A stretch of DNA of 64,000 nucleotides from Pedosphaera sp. (lineage in GTDB: Bacteria; Verrucomicrobiota; Verrucomicrobiia; Limisphaerales; Pedosphaeraceae), in NCBI GenBank assembly GCA_028293325.1, contig JAQGPA010000212.1, positions 42,826 through 106,825 on the forward strand. Reading direction: 5' to 3'. The notes beneath the pieces are model-generated. The model saw only the letters and a list, made by a program, of their open reading frames with translations, did not search any database and was not told the origin of the DNA. This document shows positions 58,172 through 64,000 of this stretch, piece after piece. A program made the translations under genes and the position numbers. How positions within the stretch are numbered: position 1 is the first letter of the stretch; the number at the start of each line of letters is the position of its first letter.

Positions 58172-58500
58172 ATTGTGTTGGGCTCGCTTGTGCTGTCTTG
58201 CCCTACGTTCGGTTCTGGAATTGAAGCGGCATGATGGTTTTTTAATGATTAAACGGGTAATCCAGCGGAAAGCAGGGAGCGGAATGAATTCCGCGATCCG
58301 TTGGGCGTGGGGTTTCAGGGTTTGGCTCGACGGAGCTTTCCCCAAGCCAAAACACTGGTCTCAAGCCGCAGCACACTGCCCGATTAAAAATTAAAAAACC
58401 ATAATACCGCACCCCTAGTCTACCCGCTGGGGCGGGGAGAAAGAGACGAATGGTTGGCAAATCATCCGGTCAGGGCGCAATTGTGTTTTGTTAGGTGCTA

Positions 58501-58926
58501 TCAATCAGGCCGGTTAAACACCCAAAATCCTTTGAAGGCTTTGACCAAATTGGCAACGTCCTGTGCGTCAAACGGCTTGGTCAAGAAAGACCGCGCTCCC
58601 AAGGCATAGGCGCGATTGACCTGGCCGATTTCATGGTGGCCGGTGATGACAAAAATCAATATCCCTTTCAAATGCGGCTGGCGCTTCATCCATTCCAATA
58701 ATTGAAACCCGCTCAGGCCGGGTAACTTCAAGTCCACCAATATCACCTTCGGGATGGGGAACTGATCACGGTCCGCGTAAGCCCCCTCGCCTTTCAAGTA
58801 GCATATGGCTTCATCGCCAGTGGAAACGGTAATGATTGGGTTGGCAACTCCCGCTTTTTTGAAAGCCAGTTGAAGGAGCAGCGCGTCATCCTCAGAATCT
58901 TCGATTTGCAGTATTGATTTTGTCAT
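58501..58926 (-). CDS. Single-domain response regulator (Rcp1/CheY-like)
   Basis: 141 residues, receiver only. Acidic pocket in LQIEDSEDDALLL, phospho-acceptor Asp65 in VILVDLKLPGLSG, switch threonine in VITGHHE, and lysine in FLTKPFD. The N-terminal DSEDD and the long alpha4 region match the Rcp1 type that partners phytochrome-like or hybrid kinases. No kinase gene is adjacent, so it is an orphan; the partner must be elsewhere. Confidence 0.92.
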   Translation of the reverse strand: MTKSILQIEDSEDDALLLQLAFKKAGVANPIITVSTGDEAICYLKGEGAYADRDQFPIPKVILVDLKLPGLSGFQLLEWMKRQPHLKGILIFVITGHHEIGQVNRAYALGARSFLTKPFDAQDVANLVKAFKGFWVFNRPD

Positions 58927-59095
58927 GACGGATCAAGTTCCAAAACATGCCACTATCCGTGCAGGGAGATTATGGGGTGAAAACCCCGTAGGCAGCACGC
59001 ATTGGGGAAATTCGATTGAGAGGCTGTGATCGGGGCCAGGGAGTGGAAGTTAAAAAATCAACGGTGGAACGGGTACTGTTGAGGAAATAGAAATA

Positions 59096-59668
59096 TTAAC
59101 GGGTACCGCCGTTTTCAACGGCAACATCCCGTTCCCAATGCTGCCGAATTCGTATCAGGCCATCTTGAATAATTTGGATTTCTTCGATTTTATCTGGTTG
59201 CCCCACATAAAATGTATTCCGGATGTATTCCAGAAACCTGACACATCTTGGTAACATGAGGCCAACAGCCATGTACAACTCATAACTTGCTTGTCCGTTA
59301 TTAACCGCTTGAAAGGTCATGTGAGCGATGCGTTTATGAATTTCTTTATAATCTTCAGGGCGAAGCACTTCGCCTGTTTCTGCAAAGCCTGAATAATCGT
59401 AAGCTCTCAAATCATCATTTCGTTCGTCGTTTCGCGGAGGACGATCCTTAAAAAATTCGTTAAGTTTCCGAATTGCCAGCAATGAGGCTATAACCGCAGC
59501 GTTTTGAATGCTTGATAACGGCATTCCGGGCTCTTGAAAATGAGGATTGCCAATCAATATTGGACGAGCTTTCCACCAAAAGAAGTAGGAAAACATTTGC
59601 CCCATCTCGTGGTAAATAACGGGAATGGCAGCTTCTAGTTCCTGTCGCGTTGGTGCTAGTTTCGGCAT
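59096..59668 (-). CDS. Hypothetical protein, unrecognised
   Basis: 190 residues with no motif I recognise. It appears mostly helical and soluble: AAVIASLLAIRKLNEFFKDR in the middle, then RPEDYKEIHKRIAHMTFQAV and a C-terminal helix rich in Ile and Glu (IEEIQIIQDGLIRI). No signal peptide or transmembrane segment. Codon use looks AT-richer than in the housekeeping part of the window. Neighbours are an orphan receiver and a CxxC protein, so this looks like accessory DNA. Confidence 0.65.
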   Translation of the reverse strand: MPKLAPTRQELEAAIPVIYHEMGQMFSYFFWWKARPILIGNPHFQEPGMPLSSIQNAAVIASLLAIRKLNEFFKDRPPRNDERNDDLRAYDYSGFAETGEVLRPEDYKEIHKRIAHMTFQAVNNGQASYELYMAVGLMLPRCVRFLEYIRNTFYVGQPDKIEEIQIIQDGLIRIRQHWERDVAVENGGTR

Positions 59669-59850
59669 CAGGATTGCAAGCTCCGTTCAAATAAACTGAT
59701 TTCCTCTAATTTCATCGATTACTGCATTTGATGAAGATTAAGATCCAGTCTAAATTAAGGCAATATTGCTTTAAGTGAATTTATAGCTCTTTTCCCTCGA
59801 CTTCAGTCGTTTTCAAACTCATCGTAGCCACTCGGAAAGGCAATGGAGAT

Positions 59851-60321
59851 ATGACAATTGCGGAAATCACTACAGGCATCACGACTTTAGGCGGAGTCGC
59901 AAAATCGTTGAGCAGTGTGCTTGAGGCAGTCAAAGATGGCAGGGTGCGGGAGGCGATTATTGAAACCCAGAGCAAAGTGCTCGATTCTCAGGCAAAACTA
60001 TTGCACTTCCAAATGGAGTTTGATGCGCTGGCGCAGACTAACCGAGAACTTGAAAGTAAACTTGCGGAGAAGCAATGCTGGGAGGCCGTTGCTGCTCGTT
60101 ACGAGCTTCGCCAATTTTCTCCCGATATTATTGCTTACGCACTCAAAAGGGATTTGGCGGGATCAGAGCCGCACCACTTCGTCTGCCCACATTGCTTTGG
60201 CGAGCGGAAGCGTTCTATTCTTCAACGTCCGGGCCGCGGTGACGAGGTTTTAATCTGTCACGCCTGCAAGCTTCAAATATATACCGAAGAAAGTTCAGCG
60301 GGTGGTTGTTCAGCTTGGTAA
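59851..60321 (+). CDS. Hypothetical protein with coiled coil and CxxC zinc-ribbon-like end
   Basis: 156 residues, GGAG at 59845 before the ATG. The N-terminal 80 residues form a probable coiled coil (SKVLDSQAKLLHFQMEF, LAQTNRELESKLAEKQ). The C-terminal half contains two CxxC knuckles (FVCPHCFGERKR and LICHACKLQIY), about 25 residues apart, which together would bind one zinc. It is followed on the same strand by a membrane protein with the same kind of CxxC pair. Function unknown. Confidence 0.7.
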   Translation: MTIAEITTGITTLGGVAKSLSSVLEAVKDGRVREAIIETQSKVLDSQAKLLHFQMEFDALAQTNRELESKLAEKQCWEAVAARYELRQFSPDIIAYALKRDLAGSEPHHFVCPHCFGERKRSILQRPGRGDEVLICHACKLQIYTEESSAGGCSAW

Positions 60322-60447
60322 AAATAATTAAAGTCGACGGCTGAAATGATGCTTTAGACTCGACTCTGTATTGCAAACAAAAGCAAGGAATAGCAATCCA
60401 TCTGTGCGGAAAGAAATAACCTTGAAACTCATCATTGTCTTGTGAAG

Positions 60448-61044
60448 ATGGAGTTTAGGGTTGCAAGCAAAGAAAACCAAATGGGCAAAATTAAAGACCA
60501 TCCGATCTGGAGCAAGGTAATTGGAAGCGTGCTTTTCGCCTTTATTGGTGGTCTAGCTTTGTATTTCGTGCCAGGAGGCTGGCCTTGGGTATTTGACAAG
60601 GTTGGGAGTGGTTTAAAATGGCTAATGCATTGGCTCGCCAGCCCTGCGACTATTCCTACGTGGTTGCTCGCAATCTTTATCGCGATCACTGCTTTGGTGC
60701 TGATTGTGGTAGCCTGGGGACTTTTCCTTATGCTGGTGACGGACAAGAAAGATCCGCTGAATTTGTCAAGGAATGGGGATTACTGTGCTAACGGGATAAA
60801 ATTTCTCTACCGTTACGATGGCCATCAAGCAAAAATTATAACTCTGCTCTGTCAAACCTGCGATTTTGAAATTGTGCCTCAGAATTCTCACACATTTGAC
60901 CAGTGGCGATACCAGTCAACATTCATTTGTGAGAGGTGTGAGCAAAAACTTTATGTCTATAGTGGCAAACTCCAAGCTTATTATGACTTTATCGAAAGAT
61001 GTATTGAGCATGAAATTCGGACTGCTTCTAAACTAAGTGTTTGA
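60448..61044 (+). CDS. Hypothetical membrane protein with CxxC zinc-ribbon-like end
   Basis: 198 residues from the ATG at 60448 (GTG at 60442 is in frame). Two transmembrane helices (SVLFAFIGGLALYFVPGGW and LAIFIAITALVLIVVAWGLF) separate short loops. The cytoplasmic C-terminus holds two CxxC knuckles (LLCQTCDFEIV and FICERCEQKLYVYSG), resembling those of the preceding gene. The shared ending suggests a common partner or a membrane-tethered module, by inference only. Confidence 0.68.
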   Translation: MEFRVASKENQMGKIKDHPIWSKVIGSVLFAFIGGLALYFVPGGWPWVFDKVGSGLKWLMHWLASPATIPTWLLAIFIAITALVLIVVAWGLFLMLVTDKKDPLNLSRNGDYCANGIKFLYRYDGHQAKIITLLCQTCDFEIVPQNSHTFDQWRYQSTFICERCEQKLYVYSGKLQAYYDFIERCIEHEIRTASKLSV

Positions 61045-61240
61045 TTCCATCCCCTACCCTGCACACGTGCGTTAGAATAAGCCACTGTTGACAGTATCCG
61101 CTCCCGCTAATTTGAGGTTTTGGCGGGGATTTGCGGGCAGTAGCGTGCCGCTAACTTAGGGTTAATGGCCCGCTATGTTTCCGCTAATTCCCAAAAACGG
61201 CCCTCTCCGGCAGGACCGTGGGGATGGTCTGGCGGGAAAA

Positions 61241-61259
61241 GAGAGTCCTTCGGACTTTA
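61241..61259 (-). terminator. Probable terminator downstream of tRNA-Glu (native flank)
   Basis: On the minus strand, AGTCC-GAA-GGACT (extendable by further pairs) is followed by CTCTTTTCC. It lies 37 bases after the CCA end of the tRNA fragment at 61296, where a tRNA terminator belongs. It supports the view that this side is the original chromosomal flank of the tRNA gene. The plus-strand sequence just left of it (61105-61195) has four CCGCTAA-like repeats of unknown meaning. Confidence 0.5.
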
Positions 61260-61295
61260 AACAATCGCTTTTCTTTTCCTCTTCTGAATTAAGAA

Positions 61296-61350
61296 TGGCG
61301 ACCCTAACGGGAATCGAACCCGTGCCGCTGCCGTGAAAGGGCAGTGTCCT
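61296..61350 (-). tRNA. 3' fragment of tRNA-Glu (anticodon UUC); likely attachment site
   Basis: Read on the minus strand: D-arm 3' side AGGACA, anticodon stem CTGCC/GGCAG with loop CTTTCAC (anticodon TTC), a four-base variable loop, T-arm ACGGG-TTCGATT-CCCGT, acceptor 3' half TAGGGTC, discriminator G and an encoded CCA. The 5' part is missing: no GACCCTA and no D-stem partner are found where they should be. It is thus not a complete gene but the remnant typical of an integrase crossover site. Confidence 0.8.
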
Positions 61351-61475
61351 TTGTGGCCTATTGTGTTTGTGCGTAAGCCACTTACAACGAATATGTTGGA
61401 AACTACCACAGCCAATACCACAAATACTTGCATTTTTCTCTTGCGTTCGTGTTCTGTTGTGTTCTAATGTGTCTT

Positions 61476-61652
61476 ATGCAAATGAAAGTCGGATATAAAA
61501 TCAAGGTGCTCGCAACTGGCGAAGAGCAAACCTTCGACACTCTTGAGGAGTGCCGCGACTGGGCAAATCTGGTTCAAAAAACCTTTTGCGATTGGTCGAT
61601 GAAGTTCCAAGTCCAGAAAACCACAACCGAAGAAATCGAGTTCAAATTATGA
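61476..61652 (+). CDS. Small hypothetical protein of the integrase operon
   Basis: 58 residues from the ATG at 61476 (MQMKVGYKIKVLATGEEQTF ... EEIEFKL). Compact and mixed alpha/beta in character, with no known motif. Its stop overlaps the next start by 4 bases (ATGA), so the two are translationally coupled. A size and place suitable for an accessory or excisionase protein, but no helix-turn-helix is evident. A start at 61428 is also open, but that adds a hydrophobic Cys-rich stretch. Confidence 0.55.
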   Translation: MQMKVGYKIKVLATGEEQTFDTLEECRDWANLVQKTFCDWSMKFQVQKTTTEEIEFKL

Positions 61653-61780
61653 AAGACGGAACCAAATTAATGCTCTGCTTATGTCTCCTGTGTTTCGGAT
61701 GGCTCCTCCCTTGGGTACTTGGAGCGGGCTTCCTGGCTGCGTGCCTGGGCTGGCTTTGCAGGCACCTTCATTTCTCGTAG
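61649..61780 (+). CDS. Small hydrophobic protein of the integrase operon
   Basis: 43 residues, almost entirely one membrane segment (LMLCLCLLCFGWLLPWVLGA, then GFLAACLGWLCRHLHFS) with five cysteines. The ATG overlaps the stop of the previous gene (ATGA). The next gene begins 13 bases later. Function unknown; it could be a small toxin or membrane factor, but nothing in the sequence decides it. Confidence 0.5.
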   Translation: MKDGTKLMLCLCLLCFGWLLPWVLGAGFLAACLGWLCRHLHFS

Positions 61781-61793
61781 GGGCGAAGCGCTT

Positions 61794-62018
61794 ATGAAAG
61801 TCAAACACCCGAACGGCAGCGTTGAGACGTGGAGCGAACACCCAAAGCTCTTGCTTCACATCCAGGCACCAAACGCCTTCGGCACAAGCTGGGGAATTAA
61901 CTTCGACAGCCGGATTCACAATCAGCGGACGGGAAACCCGGATGCCCAAGGAGTTCACAGACGAGGGCGGAAGTGGTATTTGGATTTTGACAAGGCGACT
62001 GGATGGAGATGGGTATGA
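61794..62018 (+). CDS. Small hypothetical protein directly before the integrase
   Basis: 74 residues from the ATG at 61794 (MKVKHPNGSVETWSEHPKLL ... DKATGWRWV). Rich in Trp, His and Arg, beta-like; not recognised. Its TGA overlaps the integrase ATG by 4 bases (ATGA at 62015), a strong sign of coupled expression. An alternative longer frame from 61719 would overlap the preceding gene and is less likely. Confidence 0.55.
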   Translation: MKVKHPNGSVETWSEHPKLLLHIQAPNAFGTSWGINFDSRIHNQRTGNPDAQGVHRRGRKWYLDFDKATGWRWV

Positions 62019-63187
62019 GCGACAAAAATCCAGTCTGGTCCCCCGTCAAGCACGGCCTCCGCAAATATTTGCGGACTGGGGAGTGGCATTTTCACCAGCG
62101 AGTAGGAAAGCGGGTTTTGAGCGGGTCTGCGGAAACGGCGTTAAAAACTCTCGCACAGGAGAAGTTAGCGGCCGCTGTCCTGCAAGCCAAAAAGGAAACC
62201 GCGGCAAATGTCGATCCGAATTCAAAAGAAACGATGGGCGAGTTGATTGAACTCTACAAATTCAGGATCAAGTCCCAATCGTTCTCGCCAAAGACGATTG
62301 ATAAGCGACTGGCAATGATTTCGAGTCTTTTGAAGACGTGGGGAAACCTCCCTGCCCTCCGCCCCCGCGACGTCACCTTGGATGGAATCCTTGCATGGCG
62401 CAACACCTACAGAGAGACCCGAGGGCCTGACTACACAAACAAGACGGTGTCCATGCTCCGGGATGTCCTGGATTTAGCGGTGCGCCAAGGAACGCTTCTC
62501 GTCAATCCTGCGGCGGACGACGAACATCTAGCCTGGTTGCCCGTAACCAAAAAGAAACTCGTCATGCCCTCACAAGAGCAAATGGACAGGTTCTTCGATT
62601 GTCTACAGAACGCCTCTCCGCACACTCCAAAGGCCCGGGCTAAACACGTCAGGGACTATTTGGAAGGCATCATGTATGCTGGGCTAAGGAAAGAAGAAGC
62701 TTCGCTTCTCAGGGTGTCTCATGTGGATCTCAACAACTGGGTCCTCAATCTGCCGGCGGAGATCGTAAAGGGAAGAGTCCGCGCGCGCACTGTGCCAATT
62801 ATCGGGGAGGCTCGGACGCTGTTTGAACGGTTGGTGAAGGATGCTGGGGAAAGCGGCGCTGTGTTTAAGGTGGGAAAAAGGCTAAGGTCTCTAGCAGCAG
62901 CCTCAAAAAAGGCGGGCCTTCCAATAGTGTTGACTATCCACAAGCTCAGACACTTGTTCGCTACAACCGCCTACGAGTGCACCCAAGACCCCCAGGTTGT
63001 CGCGCAGCTCCTTGGGCATGGAGACGGGGGTAAGCTGGCGCTGGACACCTACGCGCACGTCAGGCAGCCGAAGGTCATTGCTGCGGCGGCAAAAATCGTG
63101 TTTCGTCCTTACACTCCTCCGACTGCTGTCCCTATTCACGATCCAGCCGAAGAGTTGTTAGAGGAAGCAAAATACCCTGAAGCCTGA
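62015..63187 (+). CDS. Tyrosine recombinase (integrase)
   Basis: 390 residues from the ATG at 62015. A SAM-like N-terminal core-binding domain (TMGELIELYKFRI through ILAWRNTYR) leads to the catalytic domain with the full set R225 (YAGLRKEEAS), K252 (VKGRVRAR), H309/R312 (IHKLRH), H335 (LLGHGD) and nucleophile Y346 (TYAHV). It belongs to the phage-integrase family that inserts elements into tRNA genes, and a tRNA-Glu fragment lies 0.7 kb to the left. It is the last gene of a four-gene coupled operon. Confidence 0.93.
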   Translation: MSDKNPVWSPVKHGLRKYLRTGEWHFHQRVGKRVLSGSAETALKTLAQEKLAAAVLQAKKETAANVDPNSKETMGELIELYKFRIKSQSFSPKTIDKRLAMISSLLKTWGNLPALRPRDVTLDGILAWRNTYRETRGPDYTNKTVSMLRDVLDLAVRQGTLLVNPAADDEHLAWLPVTKKKLVMPSQEQMDRFFDCLQNASPHTPKARAKHVRDYLEGIMYAGLRKEEASLLRVSHVDLNNWVLNLPAEIVKGRVRARTVPIIGEARTLFERLVKDAGESGAVFKVGKRLRSLAAASKKAGLPIVLTIHKLRHLFATTAYECTQDPQVVAQLLGHGDGGKLALDTYAHVRQPKVIAAAAKIVFRPYTPPTAVPIHDPAEELLEEAKYPEA

Positions 63188-63202
63188 ACAAAAAGTGGGC
63201 AA

Positions 63203-63544
63203 ATGAAAACCAAGAACTGCAAGCTGCGTTACAGATTCAGAACCGCAAGCAAGGACGGGACTCCCTCGGCACGGGTTACTTACCTCTGCAAAGACCGCCA
63301 GGGGTTCATGCTGAAGCATTGGAAGTGTGTCGGCTATGGCAACGCGGGATGCCCCCCTAACAGACGAACCCAAATAGAAAAGCTACGACGCCTTCTTGAT
63401 CTTCGACGGCGGGAACTTAGGCAACGGCTCAATCTTTTGGGCCTCCAACAACGGCAAATAGGCCGCCCAACACTGCTCGGTGATCCAAGTCATCGTTGTC
63501 TTTCGCCTCTTCGCTTCCCGCTTCAGACGCTCTTTATTCCCTAG
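63203..63544 (+). CDS. Possible small protein after the integrase
   Basis: 113 residues, starting 15 bases after the integrase stop. The first 65 residues (MKTKNCKLRYRFRTASKDGT, YLCKDRQGFMLKHW) look like a real small basic protein with three or four Cys. The second half lies opposite the gene at 63383-63613 and reads like antisense (arginine/leucine-rich). Either the frame is real and the two genes overlap, or only one is expressed. Confidence 0.35.
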   Translation: MKTKNCKLRYRFRTASKDGTPSARVTYLCKDRQGFMLKHWKCVGYGNAGCPPNRRTQIEKLRRLLDLRRRELRQRLNLLGLQQRQIGRPTLLGDPSHRCLSPLRFPLQTLFIP

Positions 63545-63613
63545 CGTCGTCCTGGTGATGACGTTGACAGTTCGTTTTTCGGGTTCAAAAGCAGGTTCAG
63601 CAAAGTTCGCCAT
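63383..63613 (-). CDS. Possible ribbon-helix-helix-type protein
   Basis: 76 residues from the ATG at 63613 (the frame continues to 63661). The middle part, TVNVITRTTLGNKERLKREA followed by TMTWITEQCWAAYL, follows the pattern beta-strand, helix, turn, helix of the CopG/Arc class of small DNA-binding proteins. Placed near an integrase, it could be a regulator of the element. The motif match is moderate and the downstream stretch (PLPKFPPSKIKKAS) is unstructured. It overlaps the plus-strand frame at 63203. Confidence 0.5.
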   Translation of the reverse strand: MANFAEPAFEPEKRTVNVITRTTLGNKERLKREAKRRKTTMTWITEQCWAAYLPLLEAQKIEPLPKFPPSKIKKAS

Positions 63614-63753
63614 GCGGGAATTGTCATCGTATCCCCCTCCCCGGCAATAAATAGCTCGCATTGCAGCGCATCACATACGAACGAGGGAATAAAGAAAAGC
63701 AAACTTATTCACATGGACAGCCAGTGTCTTAGGGGGAGAGTCAAGGTGCCTAC

Positions 63754-63960
63754 ATGAAAAGAAAGCGGGTGACCTTAGAGCCAGAACTTGAAGCATTAGC
63801 CGTGGAGTGGGACGGGCCTATGCGGGCAATCCTGGCAAAGAAGTTTAAACGCTGGAGCCGTCAGTTGGATCTTAGCGCGCAAATCATGGCGAAGGACTTA
63901 GGGTATGTGGCGCCGAAGCGTCTTCGGTTTGTCAGCGTGGATGTTGCAAAGGGGAATTAA
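63754..63960 (+). CDS. Small hypothetical protein at the window end
   Basis: 68 residues (MKRKRVTLEPELEALAVEWD ... FVSVDVAKGN). Basic, probably helical, not recognised. The bases 63735-63740 (GGGGGA) could serve as a weak ribosome site. It is part of the presumed integrative element; neighbours on the right are outside the window. Confidence 0.5.
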   Translation: MKRKRVTLEPELEALAVEWDGPMRAILAKKFKRWSRQLDLSAQIMAKDLGYVAPKRLRFVSVDVAKGN

Positions 63961-64000
63961 CAGGGGGAGTGTCTGCCTTCGCCGCAGCACTTCCAACACC

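Larger units (their letters stand above)
61351..64000. mobile_element. Integrative element, left part (continues beyond the window)
   Basis: Everything to the right of the tRNA-Glu fragment: three small genes, a tyrosine recombinase, and at least two or three further small genes. The missing 5' half of the tRNA faces right. The element should therefore extend right until an intact tRNA-Glu(UUC), carrying the same 3' segment, is reached outside the window. Left border inferred from the tRNA break; right border unknown. Confidence 0.65.

Noticed and set aside
61105..61195. Four CCGCTAA-like repeats left of the tRNA fragment
   Set aside because: Irregularly spaced and degenerate; noted only because they lie near the element border, with no supported function.

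Overview
The window looks like chromosomal DNA of a member of the Verrucomicrobiota, most probably the Pedosphaera/Limisphaerales branch. This is an inference from gene content: prepilin-like proteins with the FTLIEV start and a C-terminal FADGH motif, a PVC-type dehydrogenase with HEAT repeats and a haem C, a propeller sensor kinase, a Tat-exported Gfo/Idh/MocA oxidoreductase, and a large secreted protein ending in the 'YRVQYEDNL...FYRILVYP' module I associate with this phylum. Shine-Dalgarno sites are mostly weak, and several genes start with GTG or TTG.

Layout. 1-5.3 kb (minus): gyrB then gyrA (cut by the window edge), plus a pseudopilin and its membrane partner. 5.5-11.2 kb: glycine decarboxylase gcvP, an M14-type peptidase, bioB and lepB. 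11.4-14.9 kb (minus): a compact end-joining operon in which the usual LigD is split. A polymerase-only LigD comes first, then Ku, then a phosphoesterase-ligase LigD, with a near-perfect palindrome touching the first start codon. 15-24.2 kb: Gfo/Idh oxidoreductase, polysaccharide chain-length protein, enolase-superfamily enzyme, pseudopilin, and a sensor kinase/response regulator pair.

24.7-40.3 kb: after a eukaryote-type hisA on the minus strand comes a long plus-strand run of housekeeping genes: thiG, heptose-7-phosphate kinase, panB, moaC, mog, a lipoprotein, a bioF-like PLP enzyme, sppA, upp, an M24 peptidase, a YugP-type protease, an RpoD-like sigma factor, apt, a PAP2/glycosyltransferase fusion, an OGG1-type glycosylase and comB. 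40.3-50.4 kb (minus): a ClpX-like unfoldase without a zinc finger, a four-gene MacA/MacB-type exporter operon, two membrane proteins and the PVC dehydrogenase. 50.9-57.8 kb (plus): a giant M36 metalloprotease and an SDR enzyme with a clear terminator.

57.8-64 kb is accessory DNA: a repeat-bearing spacer, an orphan receiver protein, three unrecognised proteins (two with paired CxxC motifs), and then a 3' fragment of tRNA-Glu(UUC). To its right lies a tyrosine recombinase preceded by three tightly packed small genes. The geometry fits the left end of an integrative element that continues beyond the window. This boundary is the strongest candidate for something undescribed. The palindrome-headed split-LigD operon is the second.
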